64,000 nucleotides of DNA, taken from positions 1 to 64,000 of the forward strand of contig JBIQKC010000012.1 of the NCBI GenBank assembly GCA_044506885.1, written 5' to 3'. The DNA is from Croceibacterium_A sp044506885. GTDB lineage: Bacteria > Pseudomonadota > Alphaproteobacteria > Sphingomonadales > Sphingomonadaceae. The position numbers and the translations under genes were made by a program. Below, piece by piece: positions 43,833-52,986 of the stretch; position 1 is the stretch's first letter; each line of letters begins with the position of its first letter. The notes below the pieces were generated by a model that worked only from the letters and a program-made list of their open reading frames with translations, was not told the origin of the DNA and made no database searches.

Positions 43833-46800
43833 GCCAAAGCTCCCGCGGATGCGCCGGGCAGGCTTCGCGCCACGCGCTGCGCCTTCAGCCGGCGATACCT
43901 GCGCCCGCGCCCGAAGGAGCGGGTGACGGCGTAGAACACCGGGGTGAAGATCAGCCCGAACATGGTCACGCCCAGCATGCCGAAGACCACGGCCGTGCCG
44001 ATCGACTGGCGCATTTCCGCGCCCGGCCCGGTGGCGATAGCCAGCGGAAGCACGCCGAAGATGAATGCGAAACTGGTCATCAGGATCGGTCGGAGGCGGG
44101 CGCGCGCCGCGGCCACGGCGGCCTGGATACGGCCCATGCCCCCATCTTCGCGCTGCTTGGCGAACTCGACGATCAGGATGGCGTTCTTGGCCGCCAGCGC
44201 GATCAGCACCACCAGCCCCACTTGGGTAAGGATGTTGTTGTCCATGCCCCGGATATTCACGCCGATGAGCGCCGCGAGAATGCACATCGGCACGATCAGG
44301 ATAACCGCCAGCGGCAGGGTGACCGATTCGTACTGGGCAGCGAGCACCAGGAACACGAATACGACCGCCATCGCGAAGACGAGCGCGGAACTGCTTCCCG
44401 CCGCTTTCTCCTGATAGGCAAGGCCTGTCCACTCATAGCCGAATCCGGTGGGCAAGGCCTCCGCCGCAACGCGTTCCATCGCTTCCAGCGCTTGTCCGGA
44501 AGACACGCCCGGCGCAGCCTGGCCCTGCATCTCGTAGGCCGGAAACAGGTTGTAGCGGATGACGCGCGCGGGGCCGGAATCGTCGCTCAACGTGGCGACC
44601 GACGACAGCGGCACCATGGCCCCGCTCGAAGACCGGACCTGAAGCCGGCCAAGGTCCGTTGCATCGTCGCGCGCGTAGTCCTCGGCCTGCGCCGTCACGC
44701 GATAGGTGCGGCCCGCGAGGTTGAAGTCGTTGACATAGGTCGACGCGAGATAGGTGCCGAGCGTGTCGTAGACCTGCCCCGGCTGCACGCCGAGCAACTG
44801 TGCGCGGTCGCGGTCGATCTCCGCGCGGATGCGCGGCGTGCCGGTGTTGAAGGTAGTGTAGACCTGGTTGAGCGTGTCGGGCTGCTGCGCGGCCGCGCCC
44901 ATCAGCGGGCCTGCCGTCGCTTCGAGACCGCGATAACCGGCGCCCGACTGGTCCTGCACCATCATCACGAAGCCGCTGCCGTTGCCGAGACCGCTGACGG
45001 TGGGGGGCGAAACCATGAAGATGTTGCCCTTGTCGGTCATCCCGGCGAACTTGCCGCTCAGCAGGCCGGCCAATGCCTCGGCGCTCGCTTCCTTGCCGCG
45101 ATCGGACCAGTCGGCCAGCCGCATGAAGATCGTGCCCGCGTTCGACGAGGTCGCCTGCGTCGTTCCGTCGAGTCCGGCGAGGTAGATGACGGATTCGACG
45201 CCTTCCTGCGCGATCGCGGCCTCGTAGACCTGGTCGAGCACATCGTTCGTGCGATCGAGCGAGGCGCCCGGCGGCATCTGCACCACGCCGATAAGGATGC
45301 CCTGGTCCTGTTCCGGGATGAAGCCGGTCGGCGTATCGGTCAGCCGCCATCCGGTCAGCGCCAGAAGGCCGGCATAGACAACCAGCATGATCGTGGTCTT
45401 GCGCACCGTACGCGCGGTGAACCGGCCGTACCTGTCGGACAGCCACTCGAAGCCCCGGTTGAACTTGTCGGCGCCCACCCGCAGCGGGCGCAGCCACCGA
45501 TGCCCTTCGTCGACGTGATTGGGTTCGTGCGGCTGGAGCAGGAGCGCGGCGAGGGCGGGGGAAAGGGTGAGCGAGACGAGCAAGGATATTGCCGCAGCGG
45601 CGGCAATCGTGACCGCGAACTCACGGTAGAAGATGCCGGGGATGCCAGGGGTCAGGGCGGTCGGCACGAACACCGAGATCAGCACCAGGCCGATCGCGAT
45701 CAGCGCGCCGGAAACCTCCTGCATCGTGCGATGGGCCGCCTCGCGCGGGCTGAGACCCTCGCGCACGTGCTTCTCCACTGCTTCGACAACGACGATTGCG
45801 TCGTCGACGACGATCCCCACCGCAAGAACGAGGGCGAACAGCGACAGCGAGTTGATCGAAAAGCCCAGCGCCAGCTGAACCGCGAAGGTGCCGACAAGCG
45901 AAATGGGGATGGCGATGATCGGAATGATCGCCGCGCGCCACGTCTGGAGGAACACCATGATCACGAGGATCACCAGCGCCACGGCTTCGAGCAGGGTCGT
46001 TTGCACCGCGCTCACCGAGGCGGCGACGAATTCCGTCGGGTTGTAGGGCGTCGCGTAAGTCAGTCCGGCCGGGAACTCGGCCGCCATGGCTTCCAGTTCG
46101 TCCTCGACAAGCGTCGCGGCATTCAGCGCGTTTGCGCCGGGCTGCTGGATGATGGCCAGCGCGACGCTGCGGTCGCCGTTGTAGAACGCGCGAATTCCGT
46201 AGTCCTGGTTGCCCAGTTCGACGCGCGCCACATCCCGCAGACGGGTGATGGAGCCTGTCTGGGGATCGGACTTCAGGACGACATCGGCAAACTGTTCCGC
46301 CGTGCCGAGGCGTCCTTGAACGTCCACCGGCACCTCGAAGGCGGGGTTTCCGCTATCGGCGGGCGCCTGACCCAGCGAGCCACCGGCGACCTGCACGTTC
46401 TGCGCGCGCAGCGCGGCCACGATTTCCGCCGACGTCAGATCCCGGCCGGCCGCGCGATCGGGGTCGATCCACACGCGCATCGAATAGCTGCCGCCGCCGA
46501 ACACGCTGACGCCGCCGACGCCTTCCAGCCGCAGCAGCCGGTCGCGGACCACGGTCTGCGCATAGTTGCCGACGTAGTCGATATCGAGGCCCGAGCCTTC
46601 CTGCGCGGTCAGTGTCGCGATGAGCAGGAAGCCGGTGGACTGCTTGTTTACCGTGACGCCGACCTGCCGGACCTGTTCGGGCAGGCGCGGCTCCGCCAGC
46701 CGGACGCGGTTCTGCACCAGCACTTGCGCGGCATCGAGATCGGTGCCGGGCTGGAAGGTGACCGTGATCTGCGCCAGGCCCTGCGTCGCCGAGCTCTGGA

Positions 46801-47038
46801 TATAGAGCATGTTCTCGACGCCGTTGATTTCCTGTTCCAACGGCGCGGCGACTGTTTCGGCGATCACTTCGGCGGAGGCGCCGGCATAGGGCGCCTGGAT
46901 CACGATCGTGGGCGGGGCGATCTCCGGATATTGCGACAACGCGAGGCGCGGGAACGCGAAAGCTCCGATCAGCGTGATGAAGATCGCGATGACCGCGGCG
47001 AATATCGGGCGATCGATGAAGAAGCGCGAGAAGTTCAT
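43829..47038 (-). CDS. RND efflux permease, HAE1 family (AcrB/MexF-like)
   Basis: A 1069-residue inner-membrane transporter starting MNFSRFFIDRPIFAAVIAIFITLIGAFAFPRLALSQYPEIAPP, typical of the hydrophobe/amphiphile exporters. Twelve membrane segments and two large periplasmic loops are expected. The proton-relay Asp pair lies in VGIVVDDAIVVVEAV. It forms the energised part of the pump with the adaptor at 47042 and the channel at 42420. The gene begins 3 bp after the adaptor stop. Its position at the end of an aromatic ester and glycoside locus makes export of toxic phenolic products possible. Specificity cannot be inferred from sequence alone. Confidence 0.94.
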   Translation of the reverse strand: MNFSRFFIDRPIFAAVIAIFITLIGAFAFPRLALSQYPEIAPPTIVIQAPYAGASAEVIAETVAAPLEQEINGVENMLYIQSSATQGLAQITVTFQPGTDLDAAQVLVQNRVRLAEPRLPEQVRQVGVTVNKQSTGFLLIATLTAQEGSGLDIDYVGNYAQTVVRDRLLRLEGVGGVSVFGGGSYSMRVWIDPDRAAGRDLTSAEIVAALRAQNVQVAGGSLGQAPADSGNPAFEVPVDVQGRLGTAEQFADVVLKSDPQTGSITRLRDVARVELGNQDYGIRAFYNGDRSVALAIIQQPGANALNAATLVEDELEAMAAEFPAGLTYATPYNPTEFVAASVSAVQTTLLEAVALVILVIMVFLQTWRAAIIPIIAIPISLVGTFAVQLALGFSINSLSLFALVLAVGIVVDDAIVVVEAVEKHVREGLSPREAAHRTMQEVSGALIAIGLVLISVFVPTALTPGIPGIFYREFAVTIAAAAAISLLVSLTLSPALAALLLQPHEPNHVDEGHRWLRPLRVGADKFNRGFEWLSDRYGRFTARTVRKTTIMLVVYAGLLALTGWRLTDTPTGFIPEQDQGILIGVVQMPPGASLDRTNDVLDQVYEAAIAQEGVESVIYLAGLDGTTQATSSNAGTIFMRLADWSDRGKEASAEALAGLLSGKFAGMTDKGNIFMVSPPTVSGLGNGSGFVMMVQDQSGAGYRGLEATAGPLMGAAAQQPDTLNQVYTTFNTGTPRIRAEIDRDRAQLLGVQPGQVYDTLGTYLASTYVNDFNLAGRTYRVTAQAEDYARDDATDLGRLQVRSSSGAMVPLSSVATLSDDSGPARVIRYNLFPAYEMQGQAAPGVSSGQALEAMERVAAEALPTGFGYEWTGLAYQEKAAGSSSALVFAMAVVFVFLVLAAQYESVTLPLAVILIVPMCILAALIGVNIRGMDNNILTQVGLVVLIALAAKNAILIVEFAKQREDGGMGRIQAAVAAARARLRPILMTSFAFIFGVLPLAIATGPGAEMRQSIGTAVVFGMLGVTMFGLIFTPVFYAVTRSFGRGRRYRRLKAQRVARSLPGASAGALA

Positions 47039-47041
47039 CGT

Positions 47042-48217
47042 CTAGCTTCCCGATCCGACGATTTCCGCGGCCGAAGCCTTGGGCGCGCGATCGACACGGG
47101 TAGCGTCGGTGACGGCGGCGGGTTCGATCTTGCCTGCCTGGGGCGTGACCTTCTGGCCCGGCTGGGCGCGCTGAATGCCGCTGATGATGACCTTGTCATC
47201 GGCCTCGATCCCGCTCCGGATCACGCGCAGATCACCGACGAGCGGGCCGAGTTCGACTGCGCGCGCGGCAACCGCGCCTTCGCCGTCGACCACGTAGACC
47301 AGACGGCGCGCTGCATCGGTGATGATCGCGACATCGGGCACCAGAAGGGCGCGGTACGAACCCGACCCCGCGAGTTGCAGACTGCCGACCATCCCCGGCT
47401 TCAGGAACCCGTCGGCATTGGCGAGCACGGCCCGCGCGCGCACCGTTCCCGCACCGGGGTTGATGGCGGGATCGATGAAGTCGATCCGCCCTGCGTGAAC
47501 GTAGCTGTCCTCGTCCTGTAGCTTGACGCGGACTTCGGAACCCGCGCCGCCGATGTTCTCGCGCTGGTATTTGAGGAGCAGCGCTTCGGAACCTTCAAAG
47601 GTGAAGTGGATCGGGCTTACCGATACGATCCGCGTCAGCACCGTCTGATCGCCGATCACGCTGTTGCCGGCGTCGACCAGCCGTTCCGAGATGCGCCCGG
47701 AAATCGGCGCGCGCACCGTCGTGAAGCCGACATCGAGCTGTTGCGCGCGAACATTGGCGCGCGCGGCGTTCACTTCGGCGGTGCCGACCCGCACGGCGGC
47801 CTGCCGTTGCTCCACTTCTTCCTGGCTCGCCGCCTGTGAGGCAGCGAGCGCTTCCGAACGCGCCAGTTCCGTGCGGGCGTTGGCCAGCATGGCCTCGGCC
47901 CTGGCCAACTGCGCTCTCGCTTGGGCCAGCGCTGCTTCCGAGGGCCGCGCATCGATGGTGAACAGCGGCTGGCCAGCGCGCACATACTGGCCATCGGTGA
48001 AGTGCACCCGTTGCAGATAACCGGTGACGCGGGGGCGGACCTCGACGCTCTGCACCGCTTCAAAGCGGCCGACATAGTCGTCCCAGTCGCGCACCTCCCG
48101 CACCAGCGGCTGCGCTACCGTGACCGGCGGACCCGCAGCCGTCGGAGTTTCCGATTCGGCGCCGGAGCAACTTGCCAGCACAACGGCGGCAAGTACCGCG
48201 AACAGCTTCCGGCTCAT
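47042..48217 (-). CDS. RND efflux membrane-fusion (adaptor) lipoprotein
   Basis: A 391-residue AcrA/MexE-like adaptor with a lipoprotein signal (LAAVVLASCSG). It has lipoyl-type halves (VEVRPRVTGYLQRVHFTDGQYVRAGQPLFTID and VGFTTVRAPISGRISERLVDAGNSV) around an Ala-rich coiled coil (residues ~80-150). Beta-barrel and membrane-proximal domains follow. The start at 48217 is set by AAGGA 6 nt upstream; the longer frame to 48274 is unlikely. It is the first gene of the pump operon and is divergent from the TetR regulator. Confidence 0.93.
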   Translation of the reverse strand: MSRKLFAVLAAVVLASCSGAESETPTAAGPPVTVAQPLVREVRDWDDYVGRFEAVQSVEVRPRVTGYLQRVHFTDGQYVRAGQPLFTIDARPSEAALAQARAQLARAEAMLANARTELARSEALAASQAASQEEVEQRQAAVRVGTAEVNAARANVRAQQLDVGFTTVRAPISGRISERLVDAGNSVIGDQTVLTRIVSVSPIHFTFEGSEALLLKYQRENIGGAGSEVRVKLQDEDSYVHAGRIDFIDPAINPGAGTVRARAVLANADGFLKPGMVGSLQLAGSGSYRALLVPDVAIITDAARRLVYVVDGEGAVAARAVELGPLVGDLRVIRSGIEADDKVIISGIQRAQPGQKVTPQAGKIEPAAVTDATRVDRAPKASAAEIVGSGS

Positions 48218-48256
48218 GAGCGATCCTTGGATAGTGGCCATATGCTGCATTGCAGC

Positions 48257-48325
48257 GTCAACAGGTGATGACACGCGGCTAAGCTCGCATTAATCGCGAG
48301 TCAACACCCGTTGACATATGTTGAC
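48257..48325. promoter_or_regulatory. Candidate TetR operator cluster
   Basis: GTCAAC half-sites occur at 48257-48262 and 48300-48305, and GTTGAC at 48310-48315 and 48320-48325. GTCAAC-ACCC-GTTGAC (48300-48315) is a clean palindrome, and the two GTTGAC copies are direct repeats 10 bp apart. They lie between the divergent pump and TetR genes and overlap possible TTGACA/TTGACT -35 elements. Confidence 0.55.
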
Positions 48326-48358
48326 CGAAATGTCCGATGCTCTAGGCTCAACCGTAAG

Positions 48359-48946
48359 ATGGCCAGATCCTGCACCACGCCGCGGCCCAAATCGGCCGCC
48401 ACCACCAGCCAGGCGATCCTCGAGGCAGCGCGAGGACGTTTCCTGCAAGAGAGCTATGAAAGCGTTGGCCTGCGCGACATCGCCGGCGATGCCCGCGTCG
48501 ACGTTGCTTTGGTGAGCAGGTATTTCGGCAACAAGGAAGAGCTGTTTCGCAACGTTCTGGGAATGGGCGACAAGGAAGATATTCTGCCGTCCGGCATGGC
48601 CGACGCCGAAATCCCCGCGTTCCTGGCTAGCCTGTTCTTTGAAGAAGGACAGGAAGGAACCGAGCACCTCGAGCGACTGCTGATCATCCTGCGTTCGGCT
48701 TCATCGCCGGTTGCCTCGCAGATCGTTCGCGAAACGCTCAAAGGCGACGTCCTCAAGCCGTTGGCCGGAAGGCTCGATGGCGAACAACCCGAGGTGCGCG
48801 CGAGTCTTTCCATGGCCGTTTGGCTCGGCATGACCATTCTGCGCACTGTATTGACTGTGGAGCCTTTGTGCCAGCGCGACTGCGATCTCGAAGAGCGGCT
48901 GAAGCGGCTGTTTGAAGTGGCCCTGATAGACAAGGACCCCGCGTAA
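48359..48946 (+). CDS. TetR-family transcriptional regulator
   Basis: A 195-residue regulator with an N-terminal HTH: SQAILEAARGRFLQESYESVGLRDIAGDARVDVALVSRYFGNKEELF (residues ~18-65). A helical ligand-binding domain follows. It is divergent from the RND pump operon, so it is very likely its local repressor, released by a pump substrate. I chose the ATG at 48359; the frame opens at a TTG (48311) inside the operator cluster, which is unlikely to be coding. Confidence 0.9.
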   Translation: MARSCTTPRPKSAATTSQAILEAARGRFLQESYESVGLRDIAGDARVDVALVSRYFGNKEELFRNVLGMGDKEDILPSGMADAEIPAFLASLFFEEGQEGTEHLERLLIILRSASSPVASQIVRETLKGDVLKPLAGRLDGEQPEVRASLSMAVWLGMTILRTVLTVEPLCQRDCDLEERLKRLFEVALIDKDPA

Positions 48947-49017
48947 AGGCGCGAAACCCGGATACGGAAGCCAACTTGCCGTCAAGCTGACGCTTCCTGG
49001 CAACGGCGCCGCGCCAC

Positions 49018-49045
49018 GCCATGCGCATGAGGCCATGCGCATGAG
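49018..49045. repeat. Tandem 14-bp repeat with palindromic core
   Basis: GCCATGCGCATGAG occurs twice in tandem (49018-49031 and 49032-49045). Each copy contains the perfect palindrome ATGCGCAT. It lies about 70 bp upstream of the exchanger gene start and could be a regulatory site or a simple duplication. Confidence 0.45.
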
Positions 49046-49113
49046 AAACCGCTGGCATCCCTTGCCGACGCGAGCATCCGGAACAGGCTGCTCATTGCCA
49101 TCGTTGGCTGTGC

Positions 49114-50157
49114 GTGCCGCTATCAGATGCCGCCTCCCATCCGATCTGGGCCAACGCGCTGATCTTCGCGGCGGCGGCGGCGGTGATCTGGGTGTTCGGC
49201 GTCCGGCTCACGCGGCATCTGGATGCGATCGCGGTGAAGCAGGGGCTCGATCATGCTTTCGTCGGGATGCTGCTGCTCGGCGGGATCACCTCGCTCCCGG
49301 AACTTGCCAATACCATCACCGCCTCCGCGATCGGCAATCCCGCGCTGGGCGTGAACAACCTCTTGGGCTCCGCTGCGATCAACGTTGTTCTTCTGGCGGT
49401 GGCGGACGCGGTGGTCGGCCGCAAAGCGGTGACCTCCATCGTCGCGCAACCTTCCACCATGATGATGGCGGCGCTGTGCATGATCGTGCTGATCGTCATC
49501 GCCTTCGTCATCACCGCCGGGGACGCGCCGCTCGTCGGCATCGGCGACATCGGCATCGGCAGCGTCGCGATCGGCGCATTGGCGGTATTCTCCTTCTGGC
49601 TCGCAGCGAGACACGACGAACGCTCGCGCTGGAGTGTGGAGGAGGAGGGCTGCGACGCGGACGCGGAGATTGCGGCCGGGTCCGATCTTCGTATCGGCGC
49701 GCTGTGGGGCCGTGTGGTCCTGGACGGAGGTTTCATCTTTGCCGCCGGCTATGCGCTGTCGCAGACGGGTGATGCGATCGCCACACAGGCGGGGCTGACC
49801 AGCGCGGCGGTCGGCTTCGGGCTGATCGGGACCGCGACCTCCTTGCCTGAACTGGTTACGGTCCTGGCCGCGCTGCGCCTGTGCAGGCCGGAGATGGCGT
49901 TCGGCCAGGTCCTCGGCACCAATTTCGTGAACCTGTCGCTGATTCCGGTCGGCGACGCTATTTTCGATGGCGAGCCCGTGCTGAACACACTCGGCGCTTT
50001 CGAGACGCTCTCGGCGCTGCTGGGCGCGGCCTTGATCGGGGTGTTCATGGTTGGGCTGCTGGAACACCGGGATCGAACCGTTTTCAGGATGGGCATCGAT
50101 TCCGCGGTGGTGATCGGGTTGTTCGCGATCGGAGTAGCGGTGCTGGCCATGGTCTGA
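49114..50157 (+). CDS. CaCA-superfamily sodium/calcium exchanger-like membrane protein
   Basis: A 347-residue protein with about 10 membrane segments in two inverted halves. Each half carries the alpha-repeat of the CaCA family: GGITSLPELANTITASAIGNPALGVNNLLGSAAIN and GTATSLPELVTVLAALRL...FGQVLGTNFVNLSL. The acidic SLPEL residues normally coordinate the cation. It probably exchanges Ca2+ or another cation for Na+ or H+ across the inner membrane. It has a GTG start and no obvious operon partner. It is convergent with the oxidase cluster, with 12 bp between the stops. Confidence 0.85.
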   Translation: MPLSDAASHPIWANALIFAAAAAVIWVFGVRLTRHLDAIAVKQGLDHAFVGMLLLGGITSLPELANTITASAIGNPALGVNNLLGSAAINVVLLAVADAVVGRKAVTSIVAQPSTMMMAALCMIVLIVIAFVITAGDAPLVGIGDIGIGSVAIGALAVFSFWLAARHDERSRWSVEEEGCDADAEIAAGSDLRIGALWGRVVLDGGFIFAAGYALSQTGDAIATQAGLTSAAVGFGLIGTATSLPELVTVLAALRLCRPEMAFGQVLGTNFVNLSLIPVGDAIFDGEPVLNTLGAFETLSALLGAALIGVFMVGLLEHRDRTVFRMGIDSAVVIGLFAIGVAVLAMV

Positions 50158-50169
50158 GGACCGTGGCGA

Positions 50170-50451
50170 TCAGAGCAGGCCCGCGGGGGCGGTCTGCCAG
50201 ACCACGGCGAGGATCGACAGGGCCGCGCCAATCCTGCCGATCGAGCATATCCAGCCATCGAGAGCATCGGCGCGAGGGCCGGTGGTGCGCCACAAAATGG
50301 CAAGGTTGCCGCCGATCGCGGCAACAGTCGCCGCAAGGACCAGCCAGCGCGCGTTAGCCTGACCGGGAAAGACGCTGCCGATGGCGTAGATCGCCACGAA
50401 ATGCGCCGCCCAGACGATCAGCCCGCCGAGGATAAGCAGCCAGGCCCGCAC
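50170..50451 (-). CDS. Small membrane protein of cytochrome oxidase cluster
   Basis: A 93-residue hydrophobic protein with three likely membrane helices (WLLILGGLIVWAAHFVAIYAIGSVF, WLVLAATVAAIGGNLAILW, IGAALSILAVVWQTAPAGLL). The GTG start directly follows the TGA of the oxidase subunit I-III gene, so it is coupled. Small membrane proteins of this type are common at the end of alternative heme-copper oxidase operons. I cannot assign a known subunit IV with certainty. Confidence 0.65.
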   Translation of the reverse strand: MRAWLLILGGLIVWAAHFVAIYAIGSVFPGQANARWLVLAATVAAIGGNLAILWRTTGPRADALDGWICSIGRIGAALSILAVVWQTAPAGLL

Positions 50452-52986
50452 TCACGGCCCCCACGGGAAAAGGCGCGTCAGCAAGGCGCAGGCCGCACCC
50501 TGGGCCGCGGTGTAGAGCAAGAACAGCACGACCACGTCGAACGTGACGCTGCGCGGCCTGACCAGCATGTTCCGGCCGTTCCTGGCGGCGAGATAGAGGA
50601 CCATCAGCGCCGATATGGCGGTCAGGATGCCCTGTAGCGCCAGAAGCGTCATCACGAGCGCGCCCTGCGTGTGCAGCTCCGGTTCGATCCCCGCCGCCTG
50701 CCAGCTCCGGAAATCCAGCATCCATGCGGCGGCAATGGCGCCGCCGGCGAACAGGACTTGCGTTGCAGGGCTCCAGTGCGTGCTTCGTTCGCGTTGCAGC
50801 AGGTAGCGCCCAAAGAGTGCGAGACCGGCGGCCGCCCCGTAGAGCGCAACAACCGGCATGAGGCTGCCAGCGCCGTAGTCCCGCCAGTATTCGGGGTGGA
50901 TGCCGTAGACGAACAGGAAGCTGAACACGGCCATCGCGAAGATCATGAAGACCACCACAAGCAGGATGACGGTCGCCCACCAGCCGTGCGTGCCCGAGCC
51001 GGTGGCGTAAGTCGGCAGCGTGATGCCGCCGCCGACGTCGACGCGGCCTTTGGCCACCGGACGGTCGGTTTCCCACAGCCAGCGGATGATCGAGGGTACG
51101 GCGAGCGCACCGCTGACCAGCGCCGGCGTGTAGGCCTGGACCGTCAGCAGCAGGAAGAATCCAGCAGTGAAAACCGCGCCGAGGAACGGCCAGATCGACG
51201 GACCGGGCATGATTTGCAGGTATTGCGGCTCCGCGCGCACGGGGCTGGTGATGATTGTCTCGCGGCGCCCGGTCGGCGCGCCGGGAAGGAGATAGCGGCC
51301 CTCATCCACGTCGCGCGAAAGATCCGGATCGTCCCACAGCGGCTCGCGGCTGCGTACTACGGGAATGCTGCGCGTCGAATAAAGCCCGGTTGGCAGCCAT
51401 TCGAGCGTGCCGCCGCCGTAGACGTTGCCGGCGTTACCCTCGGCGCTGAAGCGGAAGTTGCGAGCGAGGTCGAACACGAACAGCGTCACGCCCGCGCCGA
51501 TCATGAATGCGCCGGCCGTGGAGATCAGGTTGGTCGGCTCCAGCCCCATTCCCGGCAGGTAGGTGTAGACCCGGCGCGGCATGCCCATGAAGCCGGTCAG
51601 GTGCATCGGCAGGAACGTGACCTGCATACCGATGAACATCAGCCAGAACACCCATTTGCCGAGGCGCTCCGAAAGCGCCCTCCGGCTCATCATCGGCGTC
51701 CAGTAGTAGAGCGCGGCGAAGACCGGGAACACCGCGCCGCCGATCAGCACGTAGTGAAGGTGGGCGACGATGAAGTGCGTGTCGTGCACCTGCCAGTCGA
51801 ACGGCACCATCGCCACCATCACGCCGGTCAGGCCGCCGATGACGAACGTCACCAGCCCGCCGATCACGAACAGCGTCGGCGTATTGAAGCGCGGCTTGCC
51901 GACGGCGAGCGTGGCGATCCAGCTGAATACCTGGACGCCGGCCGGAATGCTGACCGACATGCTCGCCGCCGCGAAGAAGCCGATCGACAGCGTCGGCATG
52001 CCAGTGGTGAACATGTGGTGCGCCCATACGCCGAAGCTGATGAAACCCGTCGCCAGGAAGGCCAACACCACGAGCTGGTAGCCGACCAGGGAGGTACGCG
52101 AGAGCGCCGCGACCATCATCGAAACCAGCCCGGCGGCCGGCAGAAAGATGATGTAGACCTCCGGATGACCGAAGAACCAGAACAGGTGCTGCCACAGGAT
52201 CGGATCGCCACCGCGTGTCGCATCGAAGAACGGCCAGTTGAGGGCGCGCTCCAGCTCCAGCAGCAAGGTCGCCAGGATGACCGCCGGGAATGCGATGACG
52301 ATCATTCCGGCGAAGACGAGCATGGCCCAGGCAAACAGCGGCATGCGCGCGAGCGTCATTCCCGGCGCACGGGTCTTGAGCACGCCGACAAGGATCTCGA
52401 TCGCGCCAGCGATGGCGGAAATCTCGATGAAGCCAATCCCGAGCAACCAGAAATCCGCGTTGATGCCCGGCGACCAGGTGCGGCTGGTGAACGGGGGATA
52501 CATGAACCATCCCCCGTCGGGCGCGAGGCCGAAGAACAGCGAGGCGAAGAAGCACAGTCCGCCGACGAAGTAGGCCCAGAACGCATAGGCCGAGAGGCGC
52601 GGGAACGGCAGGTCGCGCGCCGCCAGCATCTGCGGCAGCAGCAGAACGCCGAGCGCTTCCATCATCGGCACGGCAAACAGGAACATCATCAGCGTGCCGT
52701 GCATCGTGAAGAACTGGTTGTACGTCTCCTGCGGCAGCACGCCCTGTAGCGGCAATGCCAACTGCACGCGCATGACCAGCGCCAGCACGCCTGCCAGCAC
52801 GAAGAACAGGAACGCCGCGCCGACGTAGAACACGCCGATATAGTTGTTGTTGACGGCGGTCAGCAGTTCCCAGCCGCGTGGCGCACACCAGATGCGCTCC
52901 AACTCCTCGAGTTCTTCCGGCGGACGCTCGTCGCGGGTCGGAAAGCGGTCGAGCTGCGCCGGATCGAAGCCGGTCTCCGACTTCAC
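50452..52986 (-). CDS. coxA: Cytochrome c oxidase, fused subunit I-III
   Basis: An 844-residue protein. Residues ~30-540 are subunit I of a heme-copper oxidase. They carry heme a ligand H96, CuB ligands H274 (in GHPEVY, with E276 and Y278 as in A1-type oxidases) and H323/H324, heme a3 ligand H409 and heme a ligand H411. Residues ~590-844 are subunit-III-like helices, a fusion known from some bacteria. By hand alignment the K-channel lysine position (TGIK in A-type enzymes) is Gln352 (AGVQVFSW), and the D-channel N139 position is Ser132; the entrance Asp (D125) remains. It has a GTG start overlapping the subunit II stop. Confidence 0.92.
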   Translation of the reverse strand: MKSETGFDPAQLDRFPTRDERPPEELEELERIWCAPRGWELLTAVNNNYIGVFYVGAAFLFFVLAGVLALVMRVQLALPLQGVLPQETYNQFFTMHGTLMMFLFAVPMMEALGVLLLPQMLAARDLPFPRLSAYAFWAYFVGGLCFFASLFFGLAPDGGWFMYPPFTSRTWSPGINADFWLLGIGFIEISAIAGAIEILVGVLKTRAPGMTLARMPLFAWAMLVFAGMIVIAFPAVILATLLLELERALNWPFFDATRGGDPILWQHLFWFFGHPEVYIIFLPAAGLVSMMVAALSRTSLVGYQLVVLAFLATGFISFGVWAHHMFTTGMPTLSIGFFAAASMSVSIPAGVQVFSWIATLAVGKPRFNTPTLFVIGGLVTFVIGGLTGVMVAMVPFDWQVHDTHFIVAHLHYVLIGGAVFPVFAALYYWTPMMSRRALSERLGKWVFWLMFIGMQVTFLPMHLTGFMGMPRRVYTYLPGMGLEPTNLISTAGAFMIGAGVTLFVFDLARNFRFSAEGNAGNVYGGGTLEWLPTGLYSTRSIPVVRSREPLWDDPDLSRDVDEGRYLLPGAPTGRRETIITSPVRAEPQYLQIMPGPSIWPFLGAVFTAGFFLLLTVQAYTPALVSGALAVPSIIRWLWETDRPVAKGRVDVGGGITLPTYATGSGTHGWWATVILLVVVFMIFAMAVFSFLFVYGIHPEYWRDYGAGSLMPVVALYGAAAGLALFGRYLLQRERSTHWSPATQVLFAGGAIAAAWMLDFRSWQAAGIEPELHTQGALVMTLLALQGILTAISALMVLYLAARNGRNMLVRPRSVTFDVVVLFLLYTAAQGAACALLTRLFPWGP

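Noticed and set aside
44222..47521. Very long plus-strand open frame of 1099 codons
   Set aside because: It is antisense to the RND permease and adaptor genes. The translation is rich in Arg, His, Asp and Gly, shows no domains, and is a typical high-GC shadow.
50671..52749. 692-codon plus-strand frame
   Set aside because: It is antisense to the oxidase subunit I-III gene; the composition is His/Arg/Glu-rich with no recognisable motif.
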